Source: Weimeria sp002480925
GTDB taxonomy: Bacteria; Bacillota; Clostridia; Lachnospirales; Lachnospiraceae
DNA: 64,000 nucleotides
Reading direction: 5' to 3'
NCBI RefSeq assembly: GCF_052064335.1
Contig: NZ_JBQHVU010000007.1
Coordinates: 1 to 64,000, forward strand
The notes beneath the pieces are model-generated. The model was not told where the DNA came from. It made no database searches and saw only the letters and a program-made list of their open reading frames with translations. Shown here one piece after another: positions 45,078-53,010 of the stretch. The position numbers and the translations under genes are program-made. Position 1 is the first letter of the stretch. Every line of letters starts with the position of its first letter.

Positions 45078-45120
45078 CGTGTGTTCGAGATTCCATCCAC
45101 ACGTTAAACAAATACTAGGA
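45078..45120 (+). promoter_or_regulatory. Probable preQ1-I riboswitch
   Basis: A 6-bp stem (CGTGTG 45078-45083 with CACACG 45098-45103) carries a 14-nt loop that begins TTCGAG. It is followed by an A-rich tail (AAACAAATACTA) running directly into the Shine-Dalgarno AGGAGG. Size, order and the sequestering position fit the preQ1-I class (known form: stem, TTCnAG loop, A-rich tail with CTA), and the gene downstream is a queuosine-precursor transporter. Loop-tail pairing is imperfect compared with the B. subtilis example, so the exact pseudoknot is uncertain. Confidence 0.6.
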
Positions 45121-45134
45121 GGTAATTTAATATT

Positions 45135-45656
45135 ATGAAGAGAAACACAGCCCTTTATGTAGCACATGGAGGCATCATTGCAGCACTTTATGTGGTACTT
45201 ACAGTAAGTGCCGCCCAGTTCAATCTGGCAAGTGGTGCAATCCAGGTCAGGATATCGGAAGCACTTACAGTGATGCCGGTCTTTACACCGGCAGCGGTTC
45301 CGGGACTTTTCATCGGATGTCTGCTTGCGAATCTGATCACAGGATCTGCGGTCTATGATGTGATATTCGGAAGTCTTATCACACTTGCTGCTGCAGTCTG
45401 CACCAGGCTTTTAAGAAAGCACAGACTCATTTACACTATCCCGCCGGTGCTTTTCAATGCGCTGCTTGTGCCGGTGATCCTTATCGGTGCCTACGGAGTA
45501 GGAGATGCATATCCTTATCTTGTAGCCACAGTTGGAGCGGGAGAGGCGGTTTCAGTGTTTATCTTTGGATTTGTCCTTAAAAGGATTCTAGACAGATACA
45601 GAAATGTACTTTTCCCTGCAGAGGCAAAGGTACAGAGGGAAGCGGTCAGGAAATGA
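45135..45656 (+). CDS. queT: QueT-family queuosine-precursor transporter
   Basis: 173 residues with about five hydrophobic helices. The family signature Q-x-R-x-SEAL-x-x-x-P is seen as IQVRISEALTVMPVF near 36-50, followed by GLFIGCLLANLI. QueT is the substrate-binding S component of an ECF-type transporter for a queuosine precursor. The riboswitch candidate upstream supports preQ1. Four-base overlap with argS. Confidence 0.92.
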   Translation: MKRNTALYVAHGGIIAALYVVLTVSAAQFNLASGAIQVRISEALTVMPVFTPAAVPGLFIGCLLANLITGSAVYDVIFGSLITLAAAVCTRLLRKHRLIYTIPPVLFNALLVPVILIGAYGVGDAYPYLVATVGAGEAVSVFIFGFVLKRILDRYRNVLFPAEAKVQREAVRK

Positions 45657-47419
45657 AGGAATTAATAGAATTGATATCTGATGAGGTAAAAGCCGGCTTT
45701 ACAAGAGCCGGCTTAGACTCGTCTTATGGAAAAGTAACAGTTTCAAACCGTCCGGACCTGTGTGAGTACCAGTGCAATGGTGCTCTTGCAGCAGCAAAGG
45801 AGTATCACAAGGCACCGATTGTGCTTGCTGAGTCGGTAGCAGAGCAGCTTGCTTCAAGCAGCATGTTCAGCAGGGCGGAGGCGCTGAAGCCTGGATTTAT
45901 AAACCTTGATCTAAGTCCCGAATTCCTGTCTGAATATGGAAATGATATGGCCGGATCGGACAGATTCGGGCTTGATCTCCCAAAGAGGCCTCTTACCATA
46001 ATCCTTGATTACGGCGGCCCTAATGTAGCAAAGCCTCTCCATGTCGGGCATCTGAGGAGCGCTGTCATAGGAGAGTCGATAAAGAGGATAGCCAGATTCG
46101 CAGGACACACAGTAATAGGTGATGTCCATCTGGGTGACTGGGGCCTTCAGATGGGTCTTATCATCACTGAGCTTCAGGAGAGAAAGCCTGATCTGGTATA
46201 TTTTGATCCGGATTACAGCGGAGATTATCCTGATGAGCCTCCATTTACCATTTCTGAGCTTGAGGAGATATACCCATGTGCCTCCGGCAAGTCCAAGGAG
46301 GATGAGAGCTATCATGAGAAGGCTCTTTTAGCTACAAAGGAGCTTCAGAAGGGCAGACGCGGCTACAGAGCACTTCTGTCTCATATCATGAATGTGAGCG
46401 TTAGTGACCTGAAGAAGAACTATAAGAAGCTTAATGTAAGCTTCGACCTCTGGAAGGGCGAGTCCGATGCGGCTGCTTACATACCTCAGATGGTCTCCGA
46501 TATGAAGGAGCAGGGGACTGCATACGAGAGCGAGGGGGCTCTTGTCGTAGATGTAAAGGAGGATAGCGACAAGAAGGAGATCCCTCCATGCATGATATTA
46601 AAGTCTGACGGAGCAGCCCTTTATAATACGACTGATCTGGCTACCATGATCTGGCGGGTAAAGGATTATCATCCGGACAGGATAGCCTATGTGGTCGACA
46701 AGAGACAGGAGCTCCACTTCATACAGTGTTTTAGGGCAGCCAGAAAGTGCAACATAGTCCCTGACTCCTGCCAGCTTGATTTCATAGGCTTCGGTACAAT
46801 GAACGGGACCGATGGCAAGCCATATAAGACCAGGGAGGGAGGCGTGATGCGTCTTTCTACACTGATAAATGAGGTCGATCAGAAGATGTACGAAAAGATC
46901 ATCTCAAACGGCGACCTGCCGGAGGATGAGGCCAGAAAGACAGCCGATATAGTAGCTCTTTCTGCTATAAAGTACGGTGATCTTTCCAACCAGCCTTCAA
47001 AGGATTATATCTTTGATATAGACAAGTTTACCTCGTTCGAGGGAAATACAGGTCCATATATCCTCTATACCATAGTCCGGATGAAGTCTATAATCAGGAA
47101 ATACGAGCAGTCTGGGAGGAAGCTTTCCGAGAAGAGGATCCTTCCTCCAAAGACCGAGAGTGAGAGAGGCCTTCTGTTAGCACTTGCGCCATTCCAGGAC
47201 AGCATAAGGGCTGCCTATGAGGAGAATATGCCTAACCGCATCTGTCAGTATATATACGAGCTGTCAAATGCCTTCAATCATTTTTATCATGAGACAAAGA
47301 TTCTCGCCTGCGAGGACTTAGACCGCCAGACGAGTTATATGTCACTTCTTGACCTGACTTTAAGGGTGCTTCTTACAGGGATAGATCTGCTTGGATTTGA
47401 AGCACCGGAAAGGATGTAG
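45653..47419 (+). CDS. argS: Arginyl-tRNA synthetase
   Basis: 588 residues, class I. The N-terminal add-1 domain (1 to about 110), the HIGH motif as HVGH in NVAKPLHVGHLRSAVIGES near 123-141, YVVDKRQELHF near 345, GTMNGTDGKPYKTREGG near 383 in place of a KMSKS loop (common in ArgRS), and the DALR anticodon-binding C-terminus. Placed directly behind queT with an ATGA overlap, so preQ1 levels could influence its expression through the leader. Confidence 0.96.
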   Translation: MKELIELISDEVKAGFTRAGLDSSYGKVTVSNRPDLCEYQCNGALAAAKEYHKAPIVLAESVAEQLASSSMFSRAEALKPGFINLDLSPEFLSEYGNDMAGSDRFGLDLPKRPLTIILDYGGPNVAKPLHVGHLRSAVIGESIKRIARFAGHTVIGDVHLGDWGLQMGLIITELQERKPDLVYFDPDYSGDYPDEPPFTISELEEIYPCASGKSKEDESYHEKALLATKELQKGRRGYRALLSHIMNVSVSDLKKNYKKLNVSFDLWKGESDAAAYIPQMVSDMKEQGTAYESEGALVVDVKEDSDKKEIPPCMILKSDGAALYNTTDLATMIWRVKDYHPDRIAYVVDKRQELHFIQCFRAARKCNIVPDSCQLDFIGFGTMNGTDGKPYKTREGGVMRLSTLINEVDQKMYEKIISNGDLPEDEARKTADIVALSAIKYGDLSNQPSKDYIFDIDKFTSFEGNTGPYILYTIVRMKSIIRKYEQSGRKLSEKRILPPKTESERGLLLALAPFQDSIRAAYEENMPNRICQYIYELSNAFNHFYHETKILACEDLDRQTSYMSLLDLTLRVLLTGIDLLGFEAPERM

Positions 47420-47420
47420 C

Positions 47421-48491
47421 ATGACTGAGGTAGACATTATTTCAGGATTCTTAGGGGCCGGAAAGACCACATTTATGAAAAAGCTCGTATCCGATGTATT
47501 TTCGGACGAGAAGGTGGTGATCGTTGAAAACGAATTCGGTGAGATAGGTATTGATTCTGGATTTTTAAAGGATACCGGGATTCAGGTCTCTGAGATAAAC
47601 GGCGGCTGCGTATGCTGTACTCTGGTCGGAGACTTCACGAAGAATCTTCATGATGTCATAAGGACATATCATCCTGACAGGATCCTTATCGAGCCATCAG
47701 GTGTCGCAAAGCTTTCTGACATCGAGGTTTCCGTACTTGAGGTAGGAGAGAGTGAGGAAATAAATGTCGGTGCTCTTGTGACGATAGTAAACGCCCTGAA
47801 GGCAAGAAAGCAGATTAAGGCCTTCGGAGAGTTCTTCAATGATCAGATAGAGCATGCGACTGCAGTCGTTCTTTCCCGTACCCAGAAGATGGAGGAGGAT
47901 AAGCTTGAGGCTCTTGTCGATCAGATAAAGCTTTTGAATAAGGAAGCTGTAGTGATCACGACTCCATGGGATCAGCTCGATGGGAAGAAGATCTTCGACG
48001 CTATAACAGGAAAGGATAATCTGGCCGTCTTTGAGCTGGCTGCAAAACACCACGAGGAGGAAGAGGCAGAGCATCATCATGACCACGACGGACATTGCCA
48101 CCATGATCACGATGAGCATGATCACCATGATCATGACGAGTATGACCACCACGATCACGAGGAGCACGACCATGAGCACGAGCATGGCGGACACTGTCAT
48201 CACCATCATCACGCAGATGATATCTTTACTACCTGGGGCAGGGAGACAGCACATAAGTTTACGAGAGAAACGATCGAGAATGCTCTTAAGGCCATGTCGG
48301 AAAGCGATGAATACGGCTACATAGTCCGCTCCAAGGGAATCGTCCCTGCAGAGGACGGGACCTGGATATACTTTGACCTGGTAGACGGAGAATATCAGAT
48401 CCGTAGCGGAGAGGCTGATGTCACAGGAAGGCTCGTTGTGATCGGAACCGACGTAAAGGAAGACAAGGTAGAGGAGCTTTTCGGTATTTGA
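47421..48491 (+). CDS. CobW/COG0523 G3E GTPase with His-rich loop
   Basis: 356 residues from ATG 47421. Walker A GFLGAGKTT at 8-16, the metal-binding CxCC motif GGCVCCTL near 62-69, and IEPSGVAKLSDI near 92. After about residue 205 a roughly 55-residue stretch is dominated by His with Asp/Glu, ending near residue 268, then comes the CobW C-terminal domain. COG0523 GTPases are metallochaperones, many for zinc. The His-rich loop indicates metal buffering or delivery, zinc most likely. It is 9 bp upstream of a second GTPase. No Zur box was identified by eye. Confidence 0.92.
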   Translation: MTEVDIISGFLGAGKTTFMKKLVSDVFSDEKVVIVENEFGEIGIDSGFLKDTGIQVSEINGGCVCCTLVGDFTKNLHDVIRTYHPDRILIEPSGVAKLSDIEVSVLEVGESEEINVGALVTIVNALKARKQIKAFGEFFNDQIEHATAVVLSRTQKMEEDKLEALVDQIKLLNKEAVVITTPWDQLDGKKIFDAITGKDNLAVFELAAKHHEEEEAEHHHDHDGHCHHDHDEHDHHDHDEYDHHDHEEHDHEHEHGGHCHHHHHADDIFTTWGRETAHKFTRETIENALKAMSESDEYGYIVRSKGIVPAEDGTWIYFDLVDGEYQIRSGEADVTGRLVVIGTDVKEDKVEELFGI

Positions 48492-48500
48492 GGATAAGAA

Positions 48501-49484
48501 ATGAACACTGATGAAAAAAACGGCGAGATCCCCGTATATGTATTCTTCGGCTTCATGGATTCCGGAAAGACCACTCTTGCAAAGGAGACCATTTTCGATA
48601 ATGGCTTTACGGATGATTTTGACAGATGTCTGTTCATATCATGCGAGGATGGAGATGTCGAGATGGATCCTGACGAGCTGGATAAGATCGGCGTCGATTA
48701 TGTGGAGATCGACGACAAGGACGACTTCACACTTGAGAAGCTGCAGTCGCTGCAGGATCAGTATGATCCTGAGGCGGTCTTCATAGAATACAACGGTACA
48801 TGGGAGTCAAGCCTTCTCTATGAGATGGATGGCCCTGCAGACTGGGTAATAGTCCAGAGCATATGCACTGTAGACGCTACGACCTTTGAGATGTACCTTA
48901 AGAATATGGGTACGATGATAAAGGAGCAGATGTTCCGTGCAGATGTGATAATCTTTAACAGATGCGATGATGCTACCCCTAAGGCCAAGTTCCGGGCAAA
49001 TGTCAAGGGACTTAACCGACGCGCTCAGATAGTATATGAGAGAAAGGACGGCTCGATCGACAATCGTCCGGATGAGCTGCCTTTTGATATAAATGCTGAC
49101 GAGCTCCATATCACCGATGCCGATTATGCTCTGTGGTTTATGGACTGCATGGACAATCCCAAGAAATACAACGGCAAGACAGTTGATTTCCTTGGCCTTG
49201 TCTATAATCCAAAAGAGGGCAAGGGCAAGCTTCACAAGGGCACCTTTGTAGCCGGAAGATTCGCCATGACCTGCTGCGTCCAGGATATACAGTATCTTGG
49301 TATGCCAGTCAGATACGATAATGCAGCTGACATAGGACACAAGAGCTGGATCCATCTGACGGCAAAGGTGAAGAACGAGTTTGCCAGAGAATACAGAGGA
49401 AAGGGACCGGTGCTCTATCCTGTAAGCATTGAGGAAGCCGAAAGGCCGGCAAGTCAGGAAGAGGAGCTGGTGTACTTTAATTAG
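48501..49484 (+). CDS. CobW-like GTPase fused to a YcgQ/DUF1980-like domain
   Basis: 327 residues. The N-terminal half has Walker A GFMDSGKTTL near 14-23, but the position of CxCC reads ISCEDGD with a single Cys, and the usual IEPSG reads IEYNGTW. The C-terminal part (about 225-310; VDFLGLVYNP ... FVAGRFAMTCCVQDIQYLGMPV) matches my recollection of the C-terminal domain of YcgQ (DUF1980/TIGR03943), a protein that normally partners a DUF318 permease. The combination suggests a metal-related role with the preceding His-rich GTPase. The stop codon TAG is formed where the heptad array begins. Confidence 0.78.
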   Translation: MNTDEKNGEIPVYVFFGFMDSGKTTLAKETIFDNGFTDDFDRCLFISCEDGDVEMDPDELDKIGVDYVEIDDKDDFTLEKLQSLQDQYDPEAVFIEYNGTWESSLLYEMDGPADWVIVQSICTVDATTFEMYLKNMGTMIKEQMFRADVIIFNRCDDATPKAKFRANVKGLNRRAQIVYERKDGSIDNRPDELPFDINADELHITDADYALWFMDCMDNPKKYNGKTVDFLGLVYNPKEGKGKLHKGTFVAGRFAMTCCVQDIQYLGMPVRYDNAADIGHKSWIHLTAKVKNEFAREYRGKGPVLYPVSIEEAERPASQEEELVYFN

Positions 49485-49599
49485 AGGTGAGAGGTTAGAG
49501 GTGAGAGGTCAGAGGTTAGAGGTCAGAGGTGAGAGGTTAGAGGTCAGAGGTTAGAGGTGAGAGGTTAGAGGTCAGAGGTGAGAGGTCAGAGGTTAGAGG
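49484..49599 (+). repeat. (GAGGTNA)16 heptad array
   Basis: Period 7, constant GAGGT plus variable sixth base (G, T or C in mixed order) and A. The mixed third-class base shows the array is not a single recent slippage product. Confidence 0.95.
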
Positions 49600-49735
49600 A
49601 ATTATGGTTATAGCTTTCAAAAAGCTCAGACATCAGACTTCGTTACTGTTTGGACCCTATGTAGCCATAAATAAGACTCTGGCCATAAGGATTTATGATT
49701 GCCATTTTCTGACTTATTTCAGTACTTTCTCGGAT

Positions 49736-50386
49736 TATATGGTCAGCAGATCCTGTGGGAGATATGGATAGCATATCCTGTGGGAAATATGGATAGCATA
49801 TCCTGTGGGAAATATGGATAGCATATCCTGTGGGAAATATGGATAGCAGATCCGTGGAAAATATGGTCAGCAGATTCTGTGGGAAATATGGATAGCATAT
49901 CCTGTGGGAAATATGGATAGCATATCCTGTGGGAAATATGGATAGCATATCCTGTGGGAAATATGGATAGCAGATCCGTGGAAAAAATGGATAGCAGATC
50001 CGTGGAAAAAATGGATAGCATATCCGTGGAAAATATGGTCAGCAGATCCGTGGAAAATATGGTCAGCAGATCCTGTGGGAAATATGGATAGCAGATCCGT
50101 GGAAAATATGGATAGCATATCCTGTGGGAAATATGGTCAGCAGATTCTGTGGGAAATATGGATAGCAGATTCTGTGGGAAATATGGATAGCAGATCCTGT
50201 GAGAAATATGGATAGCAGATCCTGTGGGAAATATGGTCAGCAGAGCCTGTGGGAAATATGAATAGCAGATCCTGTGAGAAATATGGATAGCAGATCCTGT
50301 GGGAAATATGGATAGCATATCCTGTGGAAAATATGGATAGCATATCCGTGGAAAATATGGTCAGCAGAGCCTGTGGAAAATATGGT
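49736..50386 (+). repeat. 25-bp minisatellite, about 26 units
   Basis: Unit approximately TATGGATAGCAGATCCTGTGGGAAA with length variants of 23-25 bp (CCGTGGAAA instead of CCTGTGGGAA) and a recurring GGTCAGCAG alternative for GGATAGCAG/CAT. The GGTCAGCAG variant is the same as the start of the element core, so the array appears to have grown out of the core. No unique spacers. Confidence 0.95.
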
Positions 50387-50516
50387 TATGGTGATCTGGA
50401 ATCTGGGTTATAAAATGGAGTGAACAGCACCCCCTATATCCTCACACCTCGCACCTCACACCTCACACCTCGCACCTCGCACCTCGCACCTTCTTAAAGA
50501 AAGGAAAAAGAAAGTC

Positions 50517-51407
50517 ATGTATGAAATTGTAAAGAAAAAACAGCTGGCGGAAAACATCTACCAGATGGATGTCAAGGCGCCTATGGTGACACATTCGTGT
50601 CTGCCGGGACAGTTCATCATCGCGATCGCAGAGGAGGACGGAGAGAGAATCCCTCTTACTATCTGCGATTACGACAGACAGGCCCAGACCGTTACTATTG
50701 TATTCCAGCCGATCGGCGCATCGACAGAGAGAATGGCCCAGCTTGACGAGGGAGACTGCTTCCACGACTTCGTTGGACCTCTTGGAAATCCGTCAGAGCT
50801 TTGCCTCGAGGAAAATCTTGAGGAGACCCGCAAGAAAAAAATAGTATTCATTTCAGGAGGAGTAGGAACAGCTCCTGTATATCCTCAGGTAAAGTGGCTT
50901 CATGAGCATGGTATCGATGCTGATGTGATCCAGGGGTCCAGGACAAAGGACCTTCTTTTCTTCTCAGATGAGGTAAGCAAGGTAGCAAAGAATCATTATA
51001 TCTGTACTGATGATGGTACATATGGTTTCCATGGTATGGGAACAGACCAGCTTAAGGCTCTCTGGGATGAAGGACATAAGTATGACTGGTGCGTAGCCAT
51101 AGGACCTATGATCATGATGAAATTCGTCTGCAAGCTTACAGAAAAGCTTGGTATCCATACAGTGGTTTCCATGAACCCTATAATGGTAGACGGAACAGGA
51201 ATGTGCGGAGCATGCAGACTTTTAGTTGATGGCAAGGTAAAGTTTGCCTGCGTTGACGGACCGGAGTTTGACGGACATCTTGTGGATTTCGACAAGGCAA
51301 TGGAGAGAATGCAGCAGTACAAGACAGAGGAAGGCCGTAAGAAGCTCGAGTTCGAGGAGGGTGAGACCCATCACGGCGGCTGTGGTTTATGCGGAGGTGA
51401 CAAGTAA
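50517..51407 (+). CDS. nfnA: NfnA-type ferredoxin-NADP(H) oxidoreductase, small subunit
   Basis: 296 residues, FNR/PyrK-like: FAD motif IPLTICDYD near 46, nucleotide-binding ISGGVGTAPVYP near 111, and a [2Fe-2S] site CGACRLLVDGKVKFACVDGPEF near 225. The C-terminal tail after about 265 is acidic and ends with HHGGCGLCGG. In NfnAB the small subunit takes electrons from NADH. The start codon is 24 bp beyond the end of repeat element A, leaving only weak promoter candidates (TTATGG-17-TATAAA, 50386-50414) inside the element. TAATG overlap with the large subunit. Confidence 0.9.
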   Translation: MYEIVKKKQLAENIYQMDVKAPMVTHSCLPGQFIIAIAEEDGERIPLTICDYDRQAQTVTIVFQPIGASTERMAQLDEGDCFHDFVGPLGNPSELCLEENLEETRKKKIVFISGGVGTAPVYPQVKWLHEHGIDADVIQGSRTKDLLFFSDEVSKVAKNHYICTDDGTYGFHGMGTDQLKALWDEGHKYDWCVAIGPMIMMKFVCKLTEKLGIHTVVSMNPIMVDGTGMCGACRLLVDGKVKFACVDGPEFDGHLVDFDKAMERMQQYKTEEGRKKLEFEEGETHHGGCGLCGGDK

Positions 51408-52795
51408 TGGCAGATATGATGAAAAGAGTGCCTGTTGCAGAGCAGGATCCGGCAGTAAGAGCTCATAATTTTGAGGAGGTATGTCAGGGATACACAGAAG
51501 AAGAGGCAGTAGAAGAGGCAAAGAGATGCCTTAACTGTAAGAATCCCCGTTGCGTAGGAGGATGCCCTGTATCTATAAATATACCTGCATTTATCCATGC
51601 AGTAACCGAGAGGGATTTCAAGAGAGCCTATGAGATCATCAGCGAATCCTCAGCCCTTCCGGCAGTCTGCGGTCGTGTATGCCCGCAGGAGACCCAGTGT
51701 GAGGGAGTGTGCATAAGAGGCATAAAGGGTGATGCGGTAGCTATCGGAAAGCTCGAGAGATTCGTAGCTGACTGGGCTAGAGAGAATGGTATCCATCCGC
51801 AGCCTCCTAAGGAAAAGAATGGACACAAGGTAGCTGTGATCGGTTCAGGCCCTTCTGGACTTACCTGTGCAGGAGATCTGGCAAGGATGGGATATGATGT
51901 GACTATCTTTGAGGCACTTCAGAAGGCCGGAGGAGTTCTTGTGTACGGTATCCCTGAGTTCCGTCTTCCGAAGGAAAGGGTAGTTGCAGCCGAGGTTAAT
52001 AACGTAAAAGGCCTTGGAGTAGACATAGAGACAAATGTAGTCGTAGGAAAGTCGATAACGATTGACGATCTGATGGAGGAGATGGGCTTTGAGGCTGTAT
52101 TTATCGGATCGGGTGCAGGACTTCCGAGATTTATGGGTATACCTGGAGAGCAGAGCAACGGAGTATTCTCAGCGAACGAGGTACTTACCAGATCCAACCT
52201 GATGAAGGCTTATAAGGACGGAGACACACCTATTGTACACGGCAAGAAGGTCGTAGTAGTAGGTGGAGGAAACGTCGCTATGGATGCTGCACGTACGGCT
52301 CTTCGCCTTGGCGCTGAGGTCCATATCGTATACAGACGTAGCGAAAAAGAGCTTCCTGCAAGAGCAGAGGAAGTGCATCATGCAAAGGAAGAGGGTATAA
52401 AGTTCGACCTTCTCCAGAATCCGGTAGAGATCATTCCTGATGAAAAGGGTTGGGTAAAGGCTATCCGTGTAGTAAAGATGGAGCTTGGAGAGCCTGATGC
52501 TTCAGGCCGCAGGAGACCAGTACCTATTGATGGCAGCGAGTACGAGATAGACTGTGATACAGTGATCATGGCACTTGGAACATCGCCTAACCCTCTTATA
52601 GCCTCAACTACAAAGGGACTTGATACCAATCAGAGAGGCTGCATCATGGCAAAGGAAGAGGATGGTGAGACCTCGAAGACAGCCGTATATGCCGGAGGAG
52701 ACGCAGTGACTGGAGCCGCTACAGTTATCCTTGCAATGGGAGCAGGAAAGGCAGCAGCGAAAGGAATTGATGCGTTTTTTAAAGGTCAGAGGTGA
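51407..52795 (+). CDS. nfnB: NfnB / GltD-like NADPH-binding large subunit
   Basis: 462 residues. N-terminal Fe-S binding region with CLNCKNPRCVGGCPV near 41-55 and CGRVCPQETQCEGVC near 90-104, then two dinucleotide-binding domains (VIGSGPSGLTCAGDLARMG near 146 and VVGGGNVAMDAARTALRLG near 285). Next to nfnA this indicates the electron-bifurcating NADH-dependent ferredoxin:NADP+ oxidoreductase rather than true glutamate synthase, whose large glutaminase subunit is absent. The last residues, KGQR, and the TGA lie in the first heptad units of element B. Confidence 0.92.
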   Translation: MADMMKRVPVAEQDPAVRAHNFEEVCQGYTEEEAVEEAKRCLNCKNPRCVGGCPVSINIPAFIHAVTERDFKRAYEIISESSALPAVCGRVCPQETQCEGVCIRGIKGDAVAIGKLERFVADWARENGIHPQPPKEKNGHKVAVIGSGPSGLTCAGDLARMGYDVTIFEALQKAGGVLVYGIPEFRLPKERVVAAEVNNVKGLGVDIETNVVVGKSITIDDLMEEMGFEAVFIGSGAGLPRFMGIPGEQSNGVFSANEVLTRSNLMKAYKDGDTPIVHGKKVVVVGGGNVAMDAARTALRLGAEVHIVYRRSEKELPARAEEVHHAKEEGIKFDLLQNPVEIIPDEKGWVKAIRVVKMELGEPDASGRRRPVPIDGSEYEIDCDTVIMALGTSPNPLIASTTKGLDTNQRGCIMAKEEDGETSKTAVYAGGDAVTGAATVILAMGAGKAAAKGIDAFFKGQR

Positions 52796-52930
52796 GAGGT
52801 GAGAGGTCAGAGGTGAGAGGCCATAAGGCTTTATGATTGCCATTGTCTGACTCCCTTCAATACTTTCTCGGATTATTTGGTCAACAGTAACCCTATATTC
52901 TCGAACCTCGTACCTCACACCTCATACTCT
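52784..52930 (+). mobile_element. Heptad-armed repeat element, copy B (compact)
   Basis: Left arm of five GGT(C/G)AGA units (52784-52818), a block matching copy A (52819-52887), a 25-bp core identical to copy C (52879-52903), and a degenerate right arm of about four units (52904-52930). The nfnB stop codon (52793-52795) lies in the second unit. It shows what copy A looked like without the minisatellite. Confidence 0.8.
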
Positions 52931-52931
52931 C

Positions 52932-52960
52932 TTGCAATCTTCTATAAACTGTAGTATAAT
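52932..52960 (+). promoter_or_regulatory. Promoter of secG
   Basis: TTGCAA (52932-52937), a 17-bp spacer and perfect TATAAT (52955-52960), starting two bases after repeat element B. Confidence 0.75.
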
Positions 52961-53010
52961 GTCATAGTTGTGACTTACGACATGACATTTAATTTTCGGA
53001 GGTATATACG

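Larger units (their letters stand above)
49484..50492 (+). mobile_element. Heptad-armed repeat element, copy A (expanded)
   Basis: Left arm: 16 uninterrupted 7-bp units of GAGGT(G/T/C)A (49484-49595, plus GAGG). Next is a spacer, then a block (49681-49749) matching copy B at 61 of 69 bases by hand alignment. A 25-bp minisatellite (49736-50386) follows, then a degenerate copy of the core and a right arm of six CACCTCR units (50445-50486, plus CACCTT). The arms are largely complementary and could pair. No transposase or ORF with a ribosome site lies inside. 'Mobile' is inference from dispersal. The region holds no credible gene. Confidence 0.75.

Noticed and set aside
45653..45700. T-box leader for argS
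   Set aside because: argS overlaps queT by four bases, so there is no leader; the region before queT has no T-box motif.
48031..48324. Plus-strand and minus-strand ORFs rich in Met/Thr/Val/Ile within the His-rich CobW region
   Set aside because: They are other frames of a low-complexity CAT/CAC/GAT coding stretch.
49643..50343. Several long minus-strand ORFs across the minisatellite, encoding repeats such as ICYPYFPQ and YAIHISH
   Set aside because: All three minus-strand frames stay open because the 25-bp unit lacks stops in that direction; there are no ribosome sites, and the 'proteins' are the same repeat read in different frames.
49736..50386. The tandem repeats considered as a CRISPR array
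   Set aside because: Units follow each other without unique spacers and no cas genes are present.
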